Assembly (NCBI RefSeq): GCF_024623785.1
Contig: NZ_JANKBZ010000019.1
Span: 1-64,000, forward strand
DNA: 64,000 nucleotides
Direction of reading: 5' to 3'
Source: Archangium lipolyticum
GTDB lineage: Bacteria; Myxococcota; Myxococcia; Myxococcales; Myxococcaceae
The notes under the pieces were generated by a model, which was given only the letters and a program-made list of their open reading frames with translations, was not told where the DNA came from and made no database searches. The translations under genes were made by a program, and so were the position numbers. The number at the start of each line of letters is the position of its first letter. Positions within the stretch are counted from its first letter, which is position 1. Below, piece after piece: positions 39,672 through 47,873 of the stretch.

Positions 39672-41911
39672 AACGCCTCTCCAATCGACAGGAAGAACGT
39701 GCAGAGTCCTTCCGGGGCTCCCGCGTAGGGGACGGCGACGCTCTTCCCGTCACTGCCCTTGTTCGCTCCGAGTCCGAAACAGTCCTTGAATCCGTTGACG
39801 GTCTCGCCGGCCTGGCCCGTCGTGGGGTCGAAGATGGGCAGGGGCTTGCCGATATTCAACCGTCGGGCGATGTCCAGCCGGATGGGCCCCACGATGGTGA
39901 AGTAGCGCACGCCGATGCCCACCGCCTGGTAGTGGTAATCCCCGAAGATGCGGCCGCTCTCCTTGCGGATGTCGTCCTGGCGGGGACCGAGGTTCAGCGA
40001 GCCGGCGCCAGCCAGGCCGGAGTCGTGGAAGGCGGCGAGCTCCACGTCCTTGAACAGCTTGTAGCGCAGCTCCACGGAGGTCTCGACGAGGCTGTTGCCA
40101 CCGATGGGGACGACCTGGTCGGAGGGCTGCTCCGCGCTCGGGTTGCTCCTGTTCATGGGCGACAGCCGCCGGGCGTTGAAGCCGCGCATGGAGGAGCCGC
40201 CTCCCGCGAAGAAGCGGTTGACGATGGCGCTCTCCTGCCGGACGCGCTCGCCCGTCTCGTTGGTGATGACGGGGGTCAGGAGGGTGCCCATCCGCAGCCG
40301 CGTCGCGAGGACGAAGCGGTCCTTCGGGCCGAAGTTGATGTAGCCGCGCACTTCCGGGAGCACGCGCCCGAAGGTGTAATCCCCCAGGAGCGGTCCACCA
40401 CCCCCCTGCAGGGACAGCGCGGCGTAGTAGCCACTGCTCGGCGCGAGCGGATCATTGCGGCGGTCCCACTCGGCGATCTCCTCGAGGTAGCTCACCGAGA
40501 TGTTACAGGTGTCCAACTGGCCGTTGCCCGCCGGGCAGCCCAGCACGAGGGGCGGGACGGTCGTCTGGTCCTGCAGGCCCCGCTGACCCTGAAGCCGGTA
40601 GACCTCCAGGTTGTAGCTGGAGTTGAGGGAGAAGTCCGGGTGGGGCTGCCAGACGACACCGCCTCGCCCGCGCCCGCCAATGAAGTTGTAGGCCTGCTCG
40701 AGGCCCCGCTCCCCGGTGAGGGATGCCTGCAACCGCAGGTCGCGGGCGAGGAACCGCGGCTGCTCGAACTGGACGTAGAGCTGGCCGACGAGGCCGTGCG
40801 GGGTGGTGATGTTCGGCTCGTCTCCGACGCCATCCCCGTCGATGTCGATCTTGTCGAAGGCGGCGGTGATGTTGGGGATGAAGGCGTAGCCCAGCCGGCC
40901 GCCCACGGTGAGCCGGCGCAGGCCACCGAAGAAGTTGCGGTGCGACCACTCGCCCAGTGCGCGCACCTCCTGCCGGGCCGCGTCCACGCCCACGCCGCCT
41001 CCCAGGCGGATGGAGCGGAAGGGGGCCTCGCGCACGTCCACCACCACCGGCACCGTGCGGGAGTCGCGGTCCGGCGCACCGCGGTTGACCTTCACCGCGC
41101 CGAAGACGCCCATGCGGAAGACGCGGGCCTGGGCCTCGGCCAGCGCCGATTCGCTGAACCAGTCCCCCTTGTGCACGGCGCCCTGTGCCTGCTCGATGAT
41201 GCGCCGCGGGTTCACCTGCGGATTGGCGTCCGTGGCCACGAAGATGGTGCCGAAGCGGTAGCGCGGGCCCGGCTCCACCCGCAGGTCCACCTGTGCTCCC
41301 TGCGTCACCACGTCCACCCGGACCTCGCCGCCCACCGTCGCCTCGGCGTAGCCCAGCTCGCGCAGCCGTTGCTGCACCGCCTCCTTCGTCGCTTCCCAGT
41401 CCTCCTCGCGGAAGACGTTGCCCTGCACCAGGGGCAGCTCCTCCAGGGCCTTCTCCTGGTGCGCCGCGGGCAGCGCCTCCAGGCCCGTCACGCCGATGGC
41501 GGTGATACGGGTGGGCTGGCCCTCGCTCACGTTCACCTCGAGCGCCACGGCATCGTCACCCCTGGGCCGCACCGCCTCGGAGAGGATCTTCGCCTGATAG
41601 AAGCCCTCGGACTCGTAGTAGCGGAGGATGCGCTTGAGGTCCGCCTGCCACGTGTTGGGGTCGAAGTAGTTCGGCGAGACGAAGGGGTTGAAGGGCTCCC
41701 ACCAGGGTGTCTTGCTGGTGACGATCTTTTCCTTGATGTCGGAGGACTTGACCTGGTCGGTGCCCTGGATGTCGAGCCCCACCACCTTGGGCTGGTCCGG
41801 TGCCTGGGCACCCGAGGAGGTGGTGGCGCACCCGGCCGAGAAGGCGAGGAGGACGAGGACAAGGAGAAGCTGACGATGGTGACGGGCCGCGACGTCCACA
41901 CACGGGTACAT
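39668..41911 (-). CDS. tamA: TamA/BamA-family outer-membrane protein with a lipobox
   Basis: 747 residues. The N-terminus has a lipoprotein signal ending FSAGC (about 25), unusual for this family. POTRA domains follow (about 45-330; motifs such as RRILRYYESEGFYQAKI and LRELGYAEATV), then a 16-strand-type barrel with the conserved GGGSSMRGF segment (BamA/TamA RGF motif) and a C-terminal Phe as outer-membrane signal. It pairs with the overlapping tamB, so TamA is more likely than BamA. The ATG at 41911 gives the best signal peptide. Confidence 0.9.
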   Translation of the reverse strand: MYPCVDVAARHHRQLLLVLVLLAFSAGCATTSSGAQAPDQPKVVGLDIQGTDQVKSSDIKEKIVTSKTPWWEPFNPFVSPNYFDPNTWQADLKRILRYYESEGFYQAKILSEAVRPRGDDAVALEVNVSEGQPTRITAIGVTGLEALPAAHQEKALEELPLVQGNVFREEDWEATKEAVQQRLRELGYAEATVGGEVRVDVVTQGAQVDLRVEPGPRYRFGTIFVATDANPQVNPRRIIEQAQGAVHKGDWFSESALAEAQARVFRMGVFGAVKVNRGAPDRDSRTVPVVVDVREAPFRSIRLGGGVGVDAARQEVRALGEWSHRNFFGGLRRLTVGGRLGYAFIPNITAAFDKIDIDGDGVGDEPNITTPHGLVGQLYVQFEQPRFLARDLRLQASLTGERGLEQAYNFIGGRGRGGVVWQPHPDFSLNSSYNLEVYRLQGQRGLQDQTTVPPLVLGCPAGNGQLDTCNISVSYLEEIAEWDRRNDPLAPSSGYYAALSLQGGGGPLLGDYTFGRVLPEVRGYINFGPKDRFVLATRLRMGTLLTPVITNETGERVRQESAIVNRFFAGGGSSMRGFNARRLSPMNRSNPSAEQPSDQVVPIGGNSLVETSVELRYKLFKDVELAAFHDSGLAGAGSLNLGPRQDDIRKESGRIFGDYHYQAVGIGVRYFTIVGPIRLDIARRLNIGKPLPIFDPTTGQAGETVNGFKDCFGLGANKGSDGKSVAVPYAGAPEGLCTFFLSIGEAF

Positions 41912-42063
41912 AGCCTGGAAGTTGGTCGGTTGACTCGTCCGGCGGGAGTGCTCTCCTCCAACGGACATTCGACACCGTTATTCGGGACACTCTGTCCGGT
42001 GGCGCGCGCCCGGAGGCCCTTCGGACGTGCATCGCGCGCCTGCCTGCTACAGAGTTGGCCCGT

Positions 42064-42384
42064 ATGCCATGGGCAATCAGAGGACTCCTGGGCGCGGCGG
42101 CGTTGGTGGTGCTCACCTCCTGCGGGGTGTCCCCGGACGAAGCGGTGCGGGTCAAGGAAGGCCAGACGCTGGGGGACCCGGAGGCGGGTCTCCAGTATTG
42201 CACCACGTTCGGCTGTCCCTATGAGGGGCAGGCCTGCCTGGAGGTGTTCTTCGACTACGGCCGCTCACCCGCGCTGTGTCTCTTCCTGGACGTGTGCGAG
42301 CGGCTCCAGTGCGAGAACGAAGGGCGCCAGTGCGCCATCTTCGATGGCTTCCCCGGCCAGGTGAAGTGCATCGAGCCCAGATAG
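42064..42384 (+). CDS. Small Cys-rich lipoprotein
   Basis: 106 residues. Lipobox LTSC at about 18-21. The mature part has eight or so cysteines in a CTTFGCPYEGQAC...CLFLDVCERLQC...C arrangement, suggesting a disulfide-stabilised envelope protein. No family recognised. ATG at 42064 gives a clean signal; a TTG 9 nt earlier is possible. Its stop lies 1 nt from that of the convergent Cys-rich lipoprotein gene. Confidence 0.7.
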   Translation: MPWAIRGLLGAAALVVLTSCGVSPDEAVRVKEGQTLGDPEAGLQYCTTFGCPYEGQACLEVFFDYGRSPALCLFLDVCERLQCENEGRQCAIFDGFPGQVKCIEPR

Positions 42385-42385
42385 G

Positions 42386-42778
42386 TCAGGGCGTGCCAGC
42401 GTCGGGGGAGGCCTTCTCGCAGGCGTAGACGGCGTCCCAGGGCTCGCGGCACGTGTCGAACTGGGTGAGGGTGCGGCCTCCGCCCTCCTTGGGGACGCAG
42501 AACCAGGAATGGTCCGCGCCGCAGCCGTAGGCCTGCGCCAGAGGGGTGCGGCACGCCTCGCCCGCGGAGTCGAGGTCCTTCTGGCAGGTGCGCACGCACT
42601 CGTCCCAGTAGTCGCCGTCGGACGACGCGCAGGACGCCGCCCCGTTGCTGGGGACCGCCTGGAGCTGCCCGTAGCAGTAGCGCTGGCAGAGCCGCTCCTC
42701 GGGGGTGGGAAGCTCCGCACAGGCCGCGACCAGGGCCACGAGGCCTGGCAGCGCTGGCGACAGGAGGCGAATCTTCAT
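42386..42778 (-). CDS. Small Cys-rich lipoprotein
   Basis: 130 residues. Lipobox VAAC near 20. The mature part has about nine cysteines, including CQRYCYGQL, CVRTCQKDL and a C-terminal YACEK. Function unknown; several such Cys-rich secreted proteins are scattered in myxobacterial genomes. The gene reads toward the neighbouring lipoprotein gene and is upstream of, and in the same direction as, the small gap before malQ's end. Confidence 0.7.
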   Translation of the reverse strand: MKIRLLSPALPGLVALVAACAELPTPEERLCQRYCYGQLQAVPSNGAASCASSDGDYWDECVRTCQKDLDSAGEACRTPLAQAYGCGADHSWFCVPKEGGGRTLTQFDTCREPWDAVYACEKASPDAGTP

Positions 42779-42839
42779 ACGTCCCCCGGAAGGTGGGCAC
42801 CGGGCCGCCATGGGGGGCGGCCCGGGCCGGTGGTTGGCC

Positions 42840-44387
42840 TCAGCGACGGGCCGAGGCGGTGAGGAGGGCCAGCCGCTCGGCGGCCGTACGCGTCTCCTCG
42901 AGGGTGAGGAGCTCCTCCACGTTCTGGGTGATGCGGTAGGCCCAGTTGGCGTCGTTCATGGAGCCCGGCAGGTTGATGCGGTCGCGCGTGCCGAGCACGT
43001 CCTGCCAGGGCAGCACGCACAGGTCGCTCCCCGCGTTGAGCGCGGAGGCCAGCATGGCGCGGTGGATGGCCGGGGTGAACTCGCGCGTCACGGTGGCCTC
43101 CTGGAACTCGGGGTAGACGCGCGCGGTGTTCCGGCGCTCCTCCTCGGAGGCCATCTCCCACCACTCGGCCACGGGCTCGGTGTCGTGCGTGCCGGTGGTG
43201 ACGAGCGACACGGCCGGGAAGCCATGGGGGTTGCGGTAGACGTTGTCGTCGCGCTCCCAGCGCAGCACCCGGTAGCCCGGCAGGCCCAGGTCCTTGAGGA
43301 TGGTGCGCACGAAGGGCGGAATCACGCCCAGGTCCTCGGCGACGATGCCGGCGTTCTGCGACAGCAGGCGGAAGTGGTGCTCGCCCTGACGCTTCCACGC
43401 CTCCTCGCTGTCGGGGACGAAGCGGCCCTTGGGCGTCTTCTCGTCGCGGATCCACTGGCGGAAGTAGCCCACCGCGTGGTCCACCCGGCGCAGGTCGTAG
43501 TAGCTGGCCGCCTTGGCGGCGCGCGACTTGAGCCAGCGGTAGCCGTCCTTCTCCATCTGCTCGAAGTCGAAGTAGGGCAGGCCCCAGTCCTGGCCCGTCT
43601 CGGAGAAGGCGTCCGGAGGCACGCCCAGGCGCGCGTCGCGGCGCAGCACGTCCCGGTGGGCCCAGACGTCCGCGCTGTCCTGGCCGATGATGAAGGGCTC
43701 GTCACCGCACAGCAGGATGCCGCGCGCCTTGGCCAGCCCGCGCACCGCGTTCCACTGCACCTCGGCCACCCATTGCAGCCAGGCGTGGTAGCGCACCTCA
43801 CGCTCCAGCCGCGCCGTCTCGGCGGCGAGCGCCTCCGGGTTCCGGTCGCGCAGCGGCTCCGGCCACTCCCACCAGGGGGACTGGTTCCGCTCGTGGGAGA
43901 TGGCGGTGTAGAGCGCGTAGCTCTCCAGCCACTCGCCCTGCTGCTGGCGCCACGCCGAGAACTCCTGGGCGCGCGGGCTGCGGGGCCACTCGGTGCGCTC
44001 GAAGTGCTCGAAGGAGCGCCGGAAGGCGGCGCCCTTGAGGCGGAAGACGAGGTCGTAGCGGACGCGGGGGGCCGAGCGCGCCTCGGCCAGCATGCGCTTG
44101 TCCTCGTCGGAGAGCGCCGCCTCGCCGCCGGTGGCGTGGAACTCGGGCAGCATCTCCAGGTTGATGAAGAGCGCGTTGAGGCCGAACGCCGAGCGCGTGG
44201 CGTAGGGGCTGGGATCGCCCGGGGCCGTGGGCAACAGCGGCAGCAGCATCAACAGGCGCTGGCGCGCCGCCTCCATCCAGTGGAAGAGGCCATCGAGCCC
44301 GCCAAAGTCACCGATACCGAAGTCGGTCTTCGAGCGGAGGGAGAACAGGGGAAGCAGTAGACCGGAAATGCGGCCGGTGGAAGCCAT
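42840..44387 (-). CDS. malQ: 4-alpha-glucanotransferase (GH77)
   Basis: 515 residues, the normal length of bacterial amylomaltase. It transfers maltodextrin segments between glucans. GH77 motifs are visible: RRVDHAVGYF with the nucleophile Asp, AEDLG with the acid/base Glu, and GTHDTEP with the third Asp. N-terminus SGLLLPLFSLRSKTDFGIGDFG is typical. ATG at 44387; upstream in-frame sequence is not protein-like. Divergent from the DNA glycosylase gene across 158 nt. Confidence 0.93.
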   Translation of the reverse strand: MASTGRISGLLLPLFSLRSKTDFGIGDFGGLDGLFHWMEAARQRLLMLLPLLPTAPGDPSPYATRSAFGLNALFINLEMLPEFHATGGEAALSDEDKRMLAEARSAPRVRYDLVFRLKGAAFRRSFEHFERTEWPRSPRAQEFSAWRQQQGEWLESYALYTAISHERNQSPWWEWPEPLRDRNPEALAAETARLEREVRYHAWLQWVAEVQWNAVRGLAKARGILLCGDEPFIIGQDSADVWAHRDVLRRDARLGVPPDAFSETGQDWGLPYFDFEQMEKDGYRWLKSRAAKAASYYDLRRVDHAVGYFRQWIRDEKTPKGRFVPDSEEAWKRQGEHHFRLLSQNAGIVAEDLGVIPPFVRTILKDLGLPGYRVLRWERDDNVYRNPHGFPAVSLVTTGTHDTEPVAEWWEMASEEERRNTARVYPEFQEATVTREFTPAIHRAMLASALNAGSDLCVLPWQDVLGTRDRINLPGSMNDANWAYRITQNVEELLTLEETRTAAERLALLTASARR

Positions 44388-44545
44388 GGTGGGCGCACAA
44401 TGCACCACCCGACCTCCGCTGTGAACTGTCCTGGCGACCGGTTGGGAGCCCTGGTGGCTGCTTGTCAACCCGGGGGAGCCTCGGGCCCCTCGCTCCACTC
44501 CGGATATTGACGGCGGGAGGGCCGGGCGGCATCCATCCACCCGCC

Positions 44546-45127
44546 GTGACTCTTCCCGTCTCCTTCTATGCGCGCCCCGCGCTCACCGTGGCCCGAGAGC
44601 TGTTGGGTGTCCATCTCGTCGTCGACGAGGGAGGCTGGCGGCGCGTGGGCCGCATCGTGGAGACGGAGGCCTACGTCGGCGAGCACGACCTGGCCTGCCA
44701 CGCCGCCAAGGGGCGTACCTCCCGGACCGAGGTGCTCTTCGGGCCCCCGGGGCGGGCGTACGTCTACCTCATCTATGGCATGTACCACTGCTTCAACGTG
44801 GTGACGGATGTGGAGGGCGTGGCGTCGGCGGTGCTGGTACGGGCGGTGGAGCCGGTGGAGGGGCTGCCCCCGAAGGCCCGCACGGACGGGCCGGGGCGGC
44901 TGTGCCGTGCCCTGGGGTTGACACTGGCGCACAACCGCTGGGACCTGGCGAGCGAGCGGCTTCACCTGGAGGCGGGAATGGCGGTGCCCGACGCCGGGGT
45001 GGAGCGTGGGCCGCGCATCGGGGTGGACTACGCTGGAGAGTGGGCCCTGGAACCCTACCGGCTCTGGGTCCGTGACAGTCAACACGTGAGCCGTCCACCC
45101 GCCCGAAGGCGCCGAGAGCGCGCTTGA
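44546..45127 (+). CDS. 3-methyladenine DNA glycosylase (AAG/Mpg family)
   Basis: 193 residues. The catalytic motif VETEAYVGEHDLACHA and the following GPPGRAYVYLIYGMYHCFNVV are diagnostic of the AAG/MPG family, which removes alkylated purines in base-excision repair. The start is GTG at 44546. It precedes the ECF sigma gene by 35 nt in the same direction, so it may be in the same transcript, although its product is unrelated in function to the genes downstream. Confidence 0.92.
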   Translation: MTLPVSFYARPALTVARELLGVHLVVDEGGWRRVGRIVETEAYVGEHDLACHAAKGRTSRTEVLFGPPGRAYVYLIYGMYHCFNVVTDVEGVASAVLVRAVEPVEGLPPKARTDGPGRLCRALGLTLAHNRWDLASERLHLEAGMAVPDAGVERGPRIGVDYAGEWALEPYRLWVRDSQHVSRPPARRRRERA

Positions 45128-45162
45128 CGCCGGACGGCGTTGGCTGGGAGGGTGCGCCCCAA

Positions 45163-45777
45163 ATGTCCGACGAGGCCGACAAGGAAGAAGACCGGCAGCT
45201 CGTGGCGCGGGCCCAGGCCGGCGACATCAGCGCCTTCGAGGCGTTGGTGGATGCGAACAGGGACAAGGTGTACGGACTGGCGCTGCGGATGACCCGCTCC
45301 GAGGCGGATGCCGCCGAAATCGCCCAGGACACCTTTCTGTCCGCCTACCAACATCTCAAGGACTTCCGCGGGGATGCGGCCTTTGGCTCATGGGTGCACC
45401 GGATCGCCGCGAACAACTCCCTGATGCGGTTGCGGCACCGCCGCGTGGTGCAGGCGGCCGAGGGGGAGCTCCAGGGCCCGGAGTTCACCGAGCGGGGGAG
45501 CCTGGCGGAGTACCCCGCCCAGGATTGGAGCCGGAGCGCCGAGGGCCGTATCCTGGACGCGGAGTTGGGGCGGGCCATCCAGGAGGCGACCGACCGGCTG
45601 CCCGAGGGGTACCGGGAGGTCTTTCTCTTGAAAGACCTGGACGGGCTCAGTTACGAACAGATCGCCGAGGTGACGGGGGATTCCATTCCCGCCATCAAGA
45701 GCCGGTTGCACCGCGCACGGCTCGCTCTTCGCGAAGCCATTGATCGGTTCTACAATCAGGGCAGTACGAGCGGGTGA
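45163..45777 (+). CDS. ECF (RpoE-type) RNA polymerase sigma factor
   Basis: 204 residues with region 2 (ALRMTRSEADAAEIAQDTFLSAYQHLKDF, about 40-70, with WVHRIAANNSLMRLR following) and region 4 (about 140-195, GLSYEQIAEVTGDSIPAIKSRLHRARL). ECF factors direct RNA polymerase to stress promoters and are held inactive by an anti-sigma factor; a zinc-finger anti-sigma gene follows 60 nt downstream. ATG at 45163 follows a GGGAGGG ribosome site. I cannot tell whether it is the orthologue of M. xanthus RpoE1. Confidence 0.93.
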   Translation: MSDEADKEEDRQLVARAQAGDISAFEALVDANRDKVYGLALRMTRSEADAAEIAQDTFLSAYQHLKDFRGDAAFGSWVHRIAANNSLMRLRHRRVVQAAEGELQGPEFTERGSLAEYPAQDWSRSAEGRILDAELGRAIQEATDRLPEGYREVFLLKDLDGLSYEQIAEVTGDSIPAIKSRLHRARLALREAIDRFYNQGSTSG

Positions 45778-45837
45778 AACCCATCAGGGGGCTGGGCATC
45801 TTCGTGAGTAACGGGGCACGCCACAGCCGAGGTCCGG

Positions 45838-46077
45838 ATGTACACGTGTAAAGACGCCATCACCCTCCTGTTGGACTTCATCGATGGCGAGATGTCGCCC
45901 GAGGAGGCTCAACACCTGCGCGAGCACCTGTCGGGTTGCGCGCCGTGCATCGATTTCCTGCGCACCTACAAGGCGACGCCGGGCTTGTGCAAGCGGGCGT
46001 TGGCGCAGCAGATGCCGCAGGAAGTGTCGACCAGGCTCACCGAATACCTGCGCGCGCGCATCAAGTCCGCCTCGTGA
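45838..46077 (+). CDS. Anti-sigma factor with zinc-finger (zf-HC2) domain
   Basis: 79 residues. The ZAS/zf-HC2 signature HLSGCAPC (H-x3-C-x2-C) lies about 30-37, with an upstream Cys in MYTCKD. There is no membrane helix, so it would be a soluble anti-sigma factor, perhaps redox- or zinc-responsive. It is placed right after the ECF sigma gene, its presumed target. The stop overlaps the GTG start of rlmN (GTGA). Confidence 0.87.
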   Translation: MYTCKDAITLLLDFIDGEMSPEEAQHLREHLSGCAPCIDFLRTYKATPGLCKRALAQQMPQEVSTRLTEYLRARIKSAS

Positions 46078-47141
46078 AACTCAACCTGAAGTCGCTGTCG
46101 CTGCCGGAATTGGAGCAGGCGCTGTCCGCGGCGCAGCCCTCGCCCACCGCGGTGCGCAAGGTGTTCGCCGCCGTGTTCGCCCATGGCGCCGCCTCGGTGG
46201 AGGAGGTGTGCCAGGCGCCCCAGGTGCCGCGGCGCGTCGCGGAGCTCCTCCGGGAGAACGCGGAGATGCCCCGGTTGGAGGTGGTGGAGCGCCGCCGGGC
46301 CGATGACGGCTTCGTGAAGTACCTCTTCGCCTCGCCCCTGGGCGGCCGGGTGGAGGCGGTGCGCATTCCCATCTTCGACGAGAAGTACGTGGTGTGCGTC
46401 TCCAGCCAGGTGGGCTGCGCGCTGGCCTGCGACTTCTGCATGACGGGCAAGCTGGGCTTCCAGCGCAACCTGCGCACCTGGGAGATCCTGGACCAGGTGA
46501 TGCAGATCCGCGCCGAGGCGGACCGGCCCGTGCGCGGCGTGGTGTTCATGGGGATGGGGGAGCCGCTGCTCAACTACACGGAGACGCTGCGCGCGGCGCA
46601 GATCCTCTCCCACCCGGCGGGTTTCGCCATCGCCGGCCCGTCCATCACCTTCTCCACCGCGGGCATGGTGCCGGCCATCCGGCGCTACGTGCGCGAGGGG
46701 CACCCGTACCGGCTGGCCTTCTCGGTGACGAGCGCCATTCCGGAGAAGCGCATCCAGGTGTTGCCCATCGAGAAGGCGCACCCGCTGCCGGAGCTGGTGG
46801 ACGCCATCCGCGAGTACGCCACGGTGCGCCGTGAGCGGGCGATGATCGCCTATGTGACGATCAGCGGCTTCAACATGGGGCCCGAGGACGCGCTGGCGCT
46901 GAAGGAGACGTTCGAGGGCATCCCCATCAAGGTGGATCTCATCGACGTGACGGACCCGACGGGGAAGTACCTGCCGCCCTCGGCCGAGGAGCTGAAGGCC
47001 TTCCGGGACCACCTGCAGATCCTGAAGGCGCCCATTGCCCGGCGCTACTCGGGGGGCAAGGAGATCGGGGCGGCGTGCGGGACGCTGGAAGCTTCACAGT
47101 ATGGCGGAGTGGTGCTGCCGTCCCCCGGGGCCGCTGGTTAG
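46074..47141 (+). CDS. rlmN: 23S rRNA (adenine2503-C2) methyltransferase RlmN
   Basis: 355 residues. The radical SAM cluster cysteines are C115, C119 and C122 (CALACDFC), preceded by C108 in VVCVSSQVG and matched by C335 in GAACGTLEA, the two extra cysteines that carry out the methyl transfer in RlmN. FMGMGEPLLNY and the SAM-binding segments are intact. It methylates A2503 of 23S rRNA and A37 of some tRNAs. GTG start overlaps the anti-sigma stop. Members of the related Cfr family give antibiotic resistance; length and N-terminal features fit RlmN better. Confidence 0.93.
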   Translation: MKLNLKSLSLPELEQALSAAQPSPTAVRKVFAAVFAHGAASVEEVCQAPQVPRRVAELLRENAEMPRLEVVERRRADDGFVKYLFASPLGGRVEAVRIPIFDEKYVVCVSSQVGCALACDFCMTGKLGFQRNLRTWEILDQVMQIRAEADRPVRGVVFMGMGEPLLNYTETLRAAQILSHPAGFAIAGPSITFSTAGMVPAIRRYVREGHPYRLAFSVTSAIPEKRIQVLPIEKAHPLPELVDAIREYATVRRERAMIAYVTISGFNMGPEDALALKETFEGIPIKVDLIDVTDPTGKYLPPSAEELKAFRDHLQILKAPIARRYSGGKEIGAACGTLEASQYGGVVLPSPGAAG

Positions 47142-47152
47142 TTTAGCGGCCT

Positions 47153-47773
47153 ATGGTCGAGTACCTCGACAACCTCATTGCACACATCGGATTGTTGGGG
47201 CTGCTGGTGCTCGGGTTGGCGGCGGCGGTGGAGTACGTGGTGCCGCCGTTTCCCGGAGACACCATCACGCTGCTGGGCGGGGTGTACGCCGTGCGGGGCG
47301 AGCACCCCTGGCCCCTGGTGTTCCTCGTGGTGGTGGCGGGGAGCGTGGCGGGAGCGTTCATCAACTATCAGGTGGGGCGATGGTTGGTGGGACGCTTCGA
47401 GCGGCGGCCGGGTGATGCGTTCTTCGGAATCACCCATGCGCGGCTCGAGGCGGTGCAGTCCCAGATGCGGCACAAGGGGCCGTGGTTGCTGCTGGCCAAC
47501 CGCTTCATCCCGGGCGTACGGGGACTGATCTTCGTGGCGGCGGGAGCGGCGCACATGCCGCGCAGCAACGCGCTCACGCTCGGGGCGCTGTCGGCGGTGG
47601 CTCACACCGGGCTGGTGCTGGCGCTGGGGGCCGCGGTGGGCGGAAACCTGGAGCGGCTGGAGTCGTTGATGTGGCGCTACCAGCGGGCCGTCCTCGGGCT
47701 GGTGGTGGTGGGCGTGCTGGCGGTGGTGGTCCGGGCCCTCGCGAAGCGGAAGACGCCGGCGACGGAGCGGTGA
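47153..47773 (+). CDS. DedA-family membrane protein
   Basis: 206 residues with about five hydrophobic segments. The family's motifs are present: AAVEYVVPPFPGDTI near the N-terminus and ANRFIPGVRGLIFVAAGAAHM in the middle. DedA proteins are undecaprenyl-phosphate or lipid flippases or proton-coupled carriers required for envelope homeostasis. Starts 11 nt after rlmN, so it is the last gene of the sigma-factor operon. Confidence 0.9.
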   Translation: MVEYLDNLIAHIGLLGLLVLGLAAAVEYVVPPFPGDTITLLGGVYAVRGEHPWPLVFLVVVAGSVAGAFINYQVGRWLVGRFERRPGDAFFGITHARLEAVQSQMRHKGPWLLLANRFIPGVRGLIFVAAGAAHMPRSNALTLGALSAVAHTGLVLALGAAVGGNLERLESLMWRYQRAVLGLVVVGVLAVVVRALAKRKTPATER

Positions 47774-47873
47774 GCCCCAGGGCGACCCTGGCCAGTCCCG
47801 CGAGACGTCACCCGACGGACACGGTGGCGCGGTTCCGTTGAGGGCTCGCGTGGGGCCGCGATAAGTGGCAACC

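Noticed and set aside
39629-42364. Very long open frame antisense to tamA
   Set aside because: Its translation is low-complexity (R, G, A, V and H rich) with no domain, and the opposite strand has clear TamA motifs. It is a product of high GC content.
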